The position numbers and the translations under genes are program-made. The notes under the pieces were generated by a model. The model ran no database searches and was not told the DNA's origin. It saw only the letters and a list, made by a program, of their open reading frames with translations. From Puccinellia tenuiflora (Eukaryota > Streptophyta > Magnoliopsida > Poales > Poaceae): DNA of 64,000 bases. This document shows positions 55,010-64,000 of this stretch, in pieces. Position 1 is the stretch's first letter. The number at the start of each line of letters is the position of its first letter. The stretch is taken from NCBI GenBank assembly GCA_012064385.1, contig QRDG01000517.1, forward strand, positions 186,001-250,000, read 5' to 3'.

Positions 55010-56490
55010 CTATTCTATATATCTAAACTATAATATTGGGACAGGAGGTCGTCGTACATCGCAAACCCGCGGTCCCACAAGAAATTGATCAGAAATCCCG
55101 AATCCCCTCACAAAACGGATCGGGAAGAGCACAACGTACCGCTTCGCGATCGATTTTGGTGGAAATTAACCCGCAGTCCAGTAGATAAATCGTCATTTTG
55201 CATCTAGCTCCTCAATCCTATCAAACCCACCCCCGATTCCTTTCCTCCCTCCCTTTACGGCAGCGACCGGTGGGGATCGCAGCGGCCGCTGGCGATAAGC
55301 CACGAGGCAACCATACTACAGATCGGACCCGACGACCGCAGTTCCTGTTGAGACGCCCTCCCACAACTCCCGCACGGTTTTGGGCACCGCGCTTGTGGCT
55401 CTCACGGCTGCCGGGAGTCGGTGCGTGTTCCACCACAATGTCGCGCGATCCGGAGCTTTGACGAAGCGGGCCTCCAGGGCGGCATGCTGGCGCTGTCGCG
55501 CGCCCGAACAGCTTCACCTTCCCCGTCCTGCTCAAGTGTTGCGTGCGCCTAGGCGCCCTAGAGCGTACCATGCCGCCAGGTACCAGCCTCTCATTCTACG
55601 TCAGGCTGGGCATTGTCGTGGATGCCGACAGGGTGTTCGACGGAATGCCGGCCAGGGACATCGTCGGGTGGAACTCGACGGTCGACTTGTATGTGTCCAG
55701 CTGGACCCATACTGCTTCAGGGAGATGTAAGAGGTGCGGCATGATGGTGTTGGGACCAGCGCCGCCCTCACCTGCTTACTGGGATCGGAGTTGATTCAAG
55801 GGCACGGGCTGGAGCAAGACGTCAAGTAGTGTGGTGTCATTGCTTCTGACAAAGGCATGCTCAGAACGATGCGATTGTGGATTGTAATGACATGATCAAT
55901 GGGTATGAACAGCCCAAGCAGGGATTTGATTGCTTTGTGCTAATGGAAGAAGAAGGACACGAGCCATCCTATATTATGGGAGCGGCGTACTCGGCTATCC
56001 TGGGAAGGTTCTGGTCGATGAGACGACTGGAGGCAGCTACAACGCCTTCGATCTATGGTTAATTTGCTGCTTCATAATCTTGTAAACAACCATCTCTATT
56101 CAGTCTGTTCTTATACGTTTTACTATAACAGCTATACTCAGCTTAAGGTCTCATGCGGATGTACAATTTTTTTAATATGCATATACCGGATCTGGGATCC
56201 ACCCGGTCCATGAATTCATGAATTTGGTACCCCATTTAAATTTGCATACCATGATACAAGGTCATACTTGTATTGCTGATTTGTCTAGATTATATGTTAT
56301 TATGTATAACTGCTTTGTTATCTTGCAAATCCATGAGATGCATGCATTTGCAGATACACCTACTGGAAAAATGGTGACCTCAATGACTCAATCTTACCAT
56401 ATTTCGATGAACTTTAGATAGTTATTCGGCGTAAAAAATAAATTATTAATTGTTTTACAAGCCCGTAGCAAAGCACGGGCATTTTGCTAG
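55009..56490 (+). mobile_element. Helitron-like unit 1 carrying PPR gene pieces
   Basis: The 3' end has a GC hairpin (GCCCGTAGCAAAGCACGGGC) about ten bases before CTAG, followed by T, the hallmark of Helitron 3' ends. The start, TCTATTCTATATATCTAAAC or a few bases inward, is fixed by likeness to unit 2 (shared AAACTATAATATTGGGAC). Target-site duplications are not expected for Helitrons. No RepHel protein is encoded, so it is non-autonomous. Confidence 0.7.
55500..56062 (+). pseudogene. Fragment of a pentatricopeptide repeat (PPR) gene
   Basis: Broken pieces read as PPR repeats. PNSFTFPVLLKCCVRLGALE is near 55505. DADRVFDGMPARDIVGWNS is near 55621-55677. A frame-shifted ELIQGHGLEQDVK is near 55785, and DCNDMINGYEQPKQGFDC with LMEEEGHEPSYI is near 55878-55975. 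Stops and shifts separate them. PPR proteins act in organelle RNA processing; this copy cannot. Its position inside a Helitron-like unit indicates capture of host gene sequence. Confidence 0.7.
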
Positions 56491-56494
56491 TATA

Positions 56495-58506
56495 TCTCTA
56501 AACTATAATATTGGGACCGGAGGTGGTCGTACGTCGCGCCGGCCATTTTTCACTTTAGCCCTGGAATTTCTATGGAATTAACCCAAGTCCCTGCTCGATA
56601 CCCCTCGCTCGATCTCGCCGACCATATCGACCCGAACCTGCCGGCCATGGCCTGCCCCCGCACGCCGCCCGTAGCGGCCGCCCTACTGCAGCGCTGCCTC
56701 TTCCCCGTCCGACCGTTTGTCTCCGCGCGCCTCCACGAACCTCGCCCAGCGTAGCTACTGGAGAAGAGGTCGCGACCAGGTCCCCTTTCAGAGTCCCAGC
56801 ACAAGAACAACCCCGCTCCATCAACTGGATTCCCCAAACGCGGCGGGTCGAGCAGGAGGACAATCAGAATCTTCCTGCACCTCCCAATTTCCATGTCGTC
56901 CCGGTCCTGACCCACCCCGCGCGTGACGCTACTCATCACGGGGAGCGCTCCGCGCGCCGCCGTCAAAGCACGCTGCCATCACATCACGCAGCCGGATCCT
57001 CCCACAGCTGTCTGCCGCCAACTCCACCCGATGCTGCCTCGACCTACCTCGGCTGCCGGAGATCCAAGTATGTGATCGCCGCATCTGCAGCCTGTGACGA
57101 AGATCCGTGTGGATGGCTGCCGCAACCTGGCGATAGTAGCCTGTGACGGGTAGCGACCACAATATGTCGAGGCTGACCATAGTTTCCACGGGCTTTGCTT
57201 CAGAACTGACAAACATGTCTGATGAATGCAAAATTCAGAAAGATGTGAATTTCAATTTGCAAGTCTGATGTGCTGGTGGTAAATTATTGCGGCTGATTAT
57301 TGCACTGAATTGCTGATGAATCGATGAGCACACTGCTTATACAACTGAATAAATGGCGAGCTCACCTTGTGACTGCTCATACAGTTGAACTACTGTTGAG
57401 CACACTGCTTATACAATCGAATTGCTTGTGCAGTTCTGCATGCATTTCTACTAGGTGCTAGCTGCTGGTACTTGGTATAAAAAAATCAGAGTATACTTCA
57501 ACATTCAGGTTTGAGCATCGGTTTCAAAATCTCAACTATAACTCTTTTCCTGCCAATCAGAGTAGAAAGGTTCAGAGCTTGAATGCATGCACTATAGAAA
57601 AAGACAAGACAAGTACAACGTGCCCAAGGATTGAGTTTTCTTATGCATTAATTGAAGCACCATGGGGGCGTAGTGAAGTATGGTTCGTGTTCTGCGGTGC
57701 TACAATTATGGAGAGAATGCAGGGGAAAAGAGATGGTTCTCCGGATGAGAAGGAGTATCAGTTCATGATTTCCAGAGGGGGATGGAAAAGCGGGTTGCTC
57801 GATTATGCATGAAGAAGATTTGCCATCCCTAACCGTGGTAGCCGCCAATTGTCAAATGCTCATAGCCTACCCCACTAGCAGGTTTTGGCGGCCACGGTGA
57901 TCAGGAATTCGGGCCTCAGGAATCGGCCTTGACGGGGGAGTTTTTGACTAACTTGAAGCGACCATTTAGTACAAACAATATAATTAGGAAGCGTACATGT
58001 TTAGTCCTGATAAGTGCAGCGGTCTCTCGTGAAGTGTAGAAAAATATCCATCAGAATTGCATTAGAGGATGACCCGTTAGAGCATTTTTTCATAGAATAA
58101 AGGGATGGTCGTACTCCTCTTGTGTCAACGTTTTTGATGAATCAATGCAACAAGATAGGCCGGAGCCATGAGGCTTTGCACAAGGAGGAAGAGCGTAAAT
58201 ATATGTCATCTAGGAGTTGTGACAAATCTATGTGATATTTCATATTCTAGCAATTATGTATACCAATTTAAGATATATGCTATCGTAGTGACTTACCTCT
58301 ATCGGGGCGGCATATTTGTTTTAAGAATCATACCAACACATCACATGTTAGAATTTATCTACAACATAGTAGGTTTAGACACAAGACAGAGGGAACAACG
58401 AGAGAACCATTCATCATTCTTTTACTTTTCTAAAAGATATGTAATAATGTACGGATGGATAATGAGACCAATGTTTGCCCGTAGCGAAGCACGGGCATTG
58501 TGTTAG
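56495..58506 (+). mobile_element. Helitron-like unit 2
   Basis: Starts TCTCTAAACTATAATATTGG directly after unit 1 and ends with hairpin GCCCGTAGCGAAGCACGGGC plus ATTGTGTTAG. The inner sequence is GC-rich at 56580-57080. It has a short frame at 57579-57812 (EYQFMISRGGWKSGLLDYA), possibly an exon of an unrecognised host gene. Confidence 0.65.
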
Positions 58507-59782
58507 TCTATACCTAATAATAAAAGCGATAAGTATTCCGCGGTTTGGTACGTTGTTGAAAATACCCCTAAAGTTGAAAATTATTACCCACCATTGCCAC
58601 CCGTACCGTTTCGTATTTTTTCCATCGGTCAAACCTCAATGCGCCGCCGGCTAGAAAGCCTCATAGCACCATGCTTCTCTTCAAGAGCCGGCCTCCACCT
58701 CCATGCCAGGCTTCGTTGTTCGTGACGTTGCCCTATGAGTCACCTCGAGTCTGTGCTGACAGACAATGGGAACGGCGGTCGGCGCGCTCTGCCGGCAAGA
58801 CGGATGCTCGATTGCTCATGTGAGCGAGACTCAGTGCAGGCCGCTGCCTCGTGTTGTGGGTCACAACAACCCCGTACCACGGGCTCGCTGCTAGCACGGC
58901 AGGGCGGTCGACTTCACCAGCGGCAATGACATGGCAGAAATTTCTCATCACGGGCTACAAGAAAAGTCAAGAAGGAAATCTGGGCAAGGAGATGGAGAAG
59001 GCGAGAACCTGTAGGCTGCATTCAAGTGCGTTGTATTGTGAGTTTTTTCCTCTAACTTGGCGTATTGTGTCACGTGTGCTTGCGTTCAGTACATGAGCTG
59101 GGTCTCAAGCCGATTAGTCCAAGTGTGTGCATGTCTCTATATTCTCTTTTTTATTCCGTAAAAGTATAGGCAATTACACAAAAGGTACAAAAAGAAAATA
59201 TTGGTTGGAAATATATATATATGTATATATATGTTGGAAATTCACCTTCATTGTTTTGTGGTTTTTATTCAATCTTCCAAAAAGTTTTCTGACAACAAAT
59301 GAGTTATATTAATAAAATATATTATAGTTTGAAATGAAGAGAATTTACTTATATGATATTATATTTTGAAATGAGGAACAAGTAGCCGAATCGGCTTGTG
59401 GTCGATGAGGTCATCAATGACGACAACACCATCATGCAACTCTTTCTTGAACCCTTACTTCGGTGGTCAACAACAATTCATCGCCGCTCTACACTGGACA
59501 CCATGGATAGGTTGCGACTCTGCCATGCCTACATTGACATGCTAAAAGGTTGCGCTACATATTCTATTTTCTAGACATGCAAGGCTTGATACATCTACAC
59601 ATGGACAACCAGGAAGCAGGATGGGGAAGGAGTGGAAGATGGCGATCAATTCGCTTTGTTGACTATCATGCATTTCATCTAACGACGCACAACACCTCCA
59701 ATAGAAAGCAAGCGTTCGGCAGTCTGATCCATAACGGTTCTCGTGATTTTCTTCCGTTGCAACGCACGGGCACATTTGCTAG
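58507..59782 (+). mobile_element. Helitron-like unit 3
   Basis: Starts TCTATACCTAATAATAAAAG directly after unit 2 and ends with GCAACGCACGGGCACATTTG then CTAG. A protein-like patch near 59405-59575 (FLEPLLRWSTTIHRRSTLD) may be a captured exon; I do not recognise it. Confidence 0.65.
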
Positions 59783-60975
59783 TATATACTATTAATTTGA
59801 AATAGGAGGTCGTCGTACGTCGCAAACCCACGGTCCCACAAGAAATTGATCAGAAATCCCGAATCCCCTCACAAAACGGATCGGAAAGAGCACAACGTAC
59901 CGCTCCCGATCGATTTTGGTAAATAAAAAGGATAACGAGTTGCTCTCCGTCGAGGATACGGCCACCATGCACCCAACATGTGCCTAATTGCCTAATTAGC
60001 TTTTACGGGTAATGATCGTATGCTTTTCTTATAGGCGAGATTTAGATCTAACTTAACTTCAGTTTAGTTTAGCTATACGTATCTAGATAAACATGAATGA
60101 AAAGAGTATCTAGATAAACATGAATGAAAAGAGTAGGGATAACGCTTTTCCAAGACCCATACATCATGCTTCAGTTTAGTTTAGCCTCACAGTTATCCAA
60201 CATGCGTGTAGATGTCATAGATAGATTATACGAAAATTTATTTCGGTACATTGATGTGCGTATGCTTCTGCCATCGGAAAAACCATTGTGGTATGTCAAA
60301 AAATTCCAAACAAAACTTTGCAGCTGTATCTCGTCGTTCTATGTACGTATAATAAGTTTCACAAAAAATTGACATTTTTTGTGACCTCTATAAAAAAAAA
60401 GAAAAAAATATCTCGTGAAAAGCCTTTTCTAGCATCAAAATTTGTCTTTTTTCTACAAGTCACAAAAACTATCGATATTTTATGAAACGACTTCGTGAGC
60501 ATGTAAAATGATGACATTTATGCATGAAGTTTTTTGTCCAAATGTTTTGAAGTGTCAAAAGGAGAAGGGGAAGAAGACGGCTCCGGCTCCTCTCGAGCGG
60601 ATGAAGACGAATAAAACGATCCGCGGCTCTGGCTCCTGTTTCCCGGGTGTAGTCGAGATAGTTGACGAAGGCACTTTCTTTTCCCGTGCTCAGGTCGGCG
60701 TGTTGGTTGATGAAGGGAAAAAGGTTAGAGGTGCTAGATTTTCTTCTCCGGCCTTTTAACAAATTCCGGGAATTTCTCAAATTTCAGAAATTAGAAGAGG
60801 GAGAAAGAGAGCTAGAAATGGCAAGAGGGAAAAAAGGAGAAGATTTGCCAAAATGAAAACAACTTTTGTAAAATTAATATTTTGAATTTTCTTTTGCTGA
60901 ATATGCAAGGGTGATTGATGCATGATGTCATGGTGATGTGAATAAGAAAACATACAATTTCTAATTTGGGGGAAA
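59783..60975 (+). mobile_element. Start of Helitron-like unit 4, running into gypsy end sequence
   Basis: After the unit 3 CTAG, the sequence at about 59805-59935 repeats the start of unit 1 (AAGAAATTGATCAGAAATCC, CAACGTACCGCT) almost exactly. No 3' hairpin is found before 60975, so the unit is truncated. GGGGGAAA just before 60976 resembles a polypurine tract next to a retrotransposon LTR, so the last few hundred bases may belong to that element. Confidence 0.5.
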
Positions 60976-62450
60976 TGTAACATCCCAGAATTAATATAAG
61001 TATTATTAATTCCAAAAATGTGGGCCAACTATTTTTTATATTATTTTTATGTGTGATTGCTTGTGTTTTGTTGCTTGATGTGTGTGTTTGCTAAGTAAAA
61101 ATATGAAGTCAGGAAAAGTAACAAAATAAAAACATCAGCACATAAAATCATGTGACAAGTGTCACACAAAATTCCCTAAGTGAGAAATTAATATTTTCTT
61201 TCAAACCAAAATTCAGTGGGGTGACATAGTGATCACTCCCACTTTGCTCTTATAACTTTTCCCTCTTCAAAATATATTTTCAAAATCTAAATTCAAAATT
61301 CTATTTCTTTCTTTATTCTTTCCAAATCACAAAATGTGCTATGATGCACTTATCAAATAAATTCCATCATAGCACCAGAAATCCCTATTAATATATATAT
61401 AAAGTCAATTGTGGAAACAAATTTCAAAAAAATAAATCTGAACTTGGTTCATGCATTGTGTCGAACACCTTGCAGGCATGAACTGTGTTTATCCCAAATT
61501 CATCCAAATCCGAGATCAATCCGAGCTAATTTGAGGTTAATCCATAAAATTGAGGCCTCCACTTGACTCACCGTGCTCCCTCACCTCCTTGCGCACCCCC
61601 AGCATCGACGAATTGATCGGAGAAGGAGGAGGACGCAAGGGGACAGGCGCGGCCGCGCGCACGTCGCCATGGTCGGCACTGTGGCCATGGCGTGGCAACG
61701 CCGAGGCAGCCCTGCACCGTGCCCCCCTCTCTCCCGTGCCACGTCCTGCCTCTCCCAGCACCGCACCGCGCCCCCTGGACGCGGAATTCGGTCGCCCCCA
61801 ACACCCACGCCCATGCCAGAGCACGCCGTGCGCCGCCCGAGCGCGCACACGGCCGTCCCCCACATCGAGCTCGCTCAGCTCGCCTCTACGCGGCCACCCT
61901 TGCCCCTTTGCATCTCGACACTGTAGCTGCACCTCCACCGTCCCTATGGCGAGCCCGCGTGCCCCCTGCACCACTCCCGCGCCCTGTCCACCATGGACCG
62001 GCCGCCGGCTATAAATTGGCCACCCCGAGCCGCATTCCCTCCACACTCCACCCCAGCACCTCTCCCTCACTCCACCACCTCTCGTGCACCGCCAGGAGGG
62101 CGGAGCCGCTACCGCAGGGCCGCTGCTGCCCTGGTTCTTCCCCGAGCATGCTGGAGCCGAAGGTTGCCGTCGAGCACGGATTTTCCGTGTGCCGCTGCTT
62201 CCCTCTCCCCTCTGACCCCTCCACCGCACTCCCCATGGACACCGCACTCACCCGCATCTTTTTCCCCTCTGTTCCATGCACAGACTTATCGCCAGGAGCT
62301 CACCGGAGTTGCGCCGTGGCCACGGAAGCGACGGGGAGCTAGACGCCAACGAACCAGCCATCCCCAGCAAGTACCTCTCACTTAGCAAGCTTCCCCAAGC
62401 TTCCGACGTCGTTCTGCACCCTCCCCGCATCCTCCCGAGCCCCCTAGGTG
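60976..62450 (+). repeat. LTR of a Ty3/gypsy element
   Basis: Starts TGTAACATCCCAGAATTAAT after a GGGGGAAA tract. The first half is AT-rich and the second half GC-rich, with TATAAATTGG at 62010-62019 as a likely LTR promoter. The 3' limit is unclear because pol-type sequence follows without a primer-binding site; it lies somewhere between about 62340 and 62460. Confidence 0.65.
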
Positions 62451-64000
62451 AGCTATCCGTCCACCACCGTGCAAGTACCAGGCAATTGGTTACTCTCACT
62501 TCAGGCAATGGAGTTGAAGTGAAGTATGTATCTGAGACCAGCCAGACCAGACCAGGATGCCATGAGGGCATAGCTCGACCCGCCCTTGATGAGATCCGTG
62601 TTGTTCACCTATTCCGAGATGTGTTCCCGGAGGAATTGCCTGGTATGCCGCCAGACAGAGATATTGAGTTCGTGATTGAACTTATCCCAGGAACCTCTCC
62701 TATATCCCAGAGACCTTACCGGATGAATCCAGAAGAATTAGTGGAATTGAAGAAGCAGTTGGCTGATATGCTCACCAAAGGCCTTATTCGCCCAAGCGCT
62801 TCACCTTGGGGATCACCCATCATTTTTGTGGACAAAAGAGACGGTACCACGCGATTGTGTGTGTATTATCGTAAGCTCAATGACGTGACCATTAAAAACA
62901 AATATCCTCTTCCCAAGATCGAGGATCTGTTCGATCAAATGAACGGAGCCCGAGTCTTTTCGAAGATCGATCTACGGACAGGATATGACCAGTTGAAAAT
63001 CCGAGAATCAGACATTCCCAAGACTGCCTTCACCACCCGTTACAGATTATTTGAGTACACCGTAATGTCCTTTGGTCTGACCAATGCCCCAGCCTATTTC
63101 ATGAACCTGATGAACAAGATCTTCATGGAGTACCTCGATAAGTTCGTGGTAGTCTTCATCGACGATATTCTTGTTTATTCCAAGACCGAAGAAGAGCATG
63201 CGGTTCACCTACGCCTAGTTCTGGAGACACTTAGAGAGCACCAACTTTACGCCAAGCTTAGCAAGTGTGAGTTTTGGCTCAAAGAGGTGGCATTTCTCGG
63301 ACATGTCATATCTGACGGAGGAGTTTCTGTTGACCCGGAGAAGATCAAAGCCATTCTTGACTGGAAGAACCCCACCAGTGTGACCGAGATCCGCAGCTTT
63401 CTTGGACTAGCGGGTTATTACCGCAAGTTCGTTGAAGGATTTTCCCGTATAGCCAAGGCCATGACCCAACTGTTGAGGAAGGACCAGAAATTCGAATGGA
63501 CCCAAAAGTGTGAAGATAGTTTCCAGGAGTTGAAGAAGAAATTGACCACAGCCCCAGTCCTAGTAATGCCGGACGTCACCAAGAGTTTCGACGTGTATTG
63601 CGATGCATCACGCCTCGGACTTGGTTGCGTTCTGATGCAAGAAGGCAAAGTGGTGTCGTATCTGTCTCGACAGTTGCGACCGCATGAAGAGAATTACCCA
63701 ACCCATGACCTGGAATTAGCTGCTGTTGTTTTTGCTCTTAAAACATGGCGTCCCTATCTTGTGGGACATCGCTGTGAGATCTATACGGATCATAAGAGTT
63801 TAAAGTATATTTTCACCCAGAAGGAGTTGAACCTGCGACAGAGGAGATGGATGGAACTGATCAAGGATTACGATGTTGGAATCCATTATCACCCCGGAAA
63901 GGCCAATGTAGTTGCCGATGCCCTTAGTCGCAAGCCATGTACCCTGAATGCCTTGATTCAAGTCAAACAGCCAGCCTTGTTTAAGGAGTTCGAAGATTTT
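62276..64000 (+). CDS. Gypsy reverse transcriptase / RNase H frame fused to an LTR, continues past the window
   Basis: One frame is open from an ATG at 62276 to the last base (at least 575 codons). From about 62490 it is typical pol: FPEELPGMPPDRDIEFVIEL, ASPWGSPIIFVDKRDGT and VFSKIDLRTGYDQLKI. The active-site motif is FIDDILVYS, followed by FLGHVISDGGVSVDPEKI. RNase H has FDVYCDAS, DLELAAVVFALK and IYTDHKSLKYIF. ALSRKP marks its end, so integrase should follow outside. LCVYYRKLN has Tyr where Asp is usual (LCVDYRKLN), a catalytic aspartate. Gag and protease are absent, and the frame joins directly to LTR-derived sequence, so a deletion fused them. A DEDD-type enzyme with that change is probably inactive. 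Confidence 0.8.
   Translation, partial: MHRLIARSSPELRRGHGSDGELDANEPAIPSKYLSLSKLPQASDVVLHPPRILPSPLGELSVHHRASTRQLVTLTSGNGVEVKYVSETSQTRPGCHEGIARPALDEIRVVHLFRDVFPEELPGMPPDRDIEFVIELIPGTSPISQRPYRMNPEELVELKKQLADMLTKGLIRPSASPWGSPIIFVDKRDGTTRLCVYYRKLNDVTIKNKYPLPKIEDLFDQMNGARVFSKIDLRTGYDQLKIRESDIPKTAFTTRYRLFEYTVMSFGLTNAPAYFMNLMNKIFMEYLDKFVVVFIDDILVYSKTEEEHAVHLRLVLETLREHQLYAKLSKCEFWLKEVAFLGHVISDGGVSVDPEKIKAILDWKNPTSVTEIRSFLGLAGYYRKFVEGFSRIAKAMTQLLRKDQKFEWTQKCEDSFQELKKKLTTAPVLVMPDVTKSFDVYCDASRLGLGCVLMQEGKVVSYLSRQLRPHEENYPTHDLELAAVVFALKTWRPYLVGHRCEIYTDHKSLKYIFTQKELNLRQRRWMELIKDYDVGIHYHPGKANVVADALSRKPCTLNALIQVKQPALFKEFEDF

Noticed and set aside
61537..62385. Long GC-rich frames on both strands of the right-hand LTR
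   Set aside because: Several overlapping frames inside LTR sequence, Pro/Arg-rich, no domains.
1..64000. tRNA, rRNA or other structural RNA genes
   Set aside because: I found no cloverleaf or rRNA-like sequence by eye; the only tRNA-related matches are retrotransposon primer-binding sites.

Overview
The window looks like repeat-rich nuclear DNA of a grass, most likely a Triticeae (wheat, Aegilops or barley type). The evidence is stacked and nested transposons, very long LTRs, CACTA ends with 'TTAGTCGCGG' subterminal repeats, tRNA-Asp-primed and tRNA-iMet-primed Ty3/gypsy elements, and plant GT-AG introns. No species is assigned. Only two host protein genes look functional: a five-exon TMEM87/lung-7TM-type membrane protein gene (50139-53833, +) and an intronless DWNN / zinc-knuckle / RING gene of the RBBP6/PQT3 class (46068-47429, -).

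Layout. 1-2399: exon remnants of a multi-exon transposon-associated gene on the minus strand, cut by a gypsy LTR. 2400-5630: 5' LTR and leader of a Ty3/gypsy element with an extra ORF before gag. 5631-29176: a composite CACTA (En/Spm) region. In order it holds a CACTA end, a small DEDDy 3'-5' exonuclease gene, a broken tnp2 transposase, tandem repeats, two orphan ORFs with shared flanks, and a broken second gene with a Transposase_24-like part and an Ulp1-like protease part, then the other CACTA end. A nearly complete Tekay/Del-like gypsy element (8841-18797, LTRs 3.4 kb, 5-bp duplication CAGTG) sits inside the tnp2 gene.

29177-45049: degenerate DNA, a Harbinger-like element, and a decayed second copy of the DWNN/RING gene. 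That copy is split by a Ty1/copia element (33741-40928, duplication GCGAG), which is itself split by a TTA-flanked Harbinger-type element (37811-38749). A single N (33085) marks an assembly join beside a partial copia LTR. A clean 1.16-kb Harbinger-type element with TAA duplications lies at 43894-45049.

45050-64000: the intact DWNN/RING gene, a Mutator-like element with roughly 95-bp inverted ends, the TMEM87-like gene, then a head-to-tail series of about four Helitron-like units (55009 to beyond 59783), the first carrying pieces of a PPR gene. The right edge is a gypsy LTR fused to an open reverse transcriptase / RNase H frame that runs off the window.

The best candidates for something little described are the CACTA-borne exonuclease with conserved catalytic residues and its own TATA box, and the two unrelated small ORFs in the same CACTA that share the same upstream and downstream modules.
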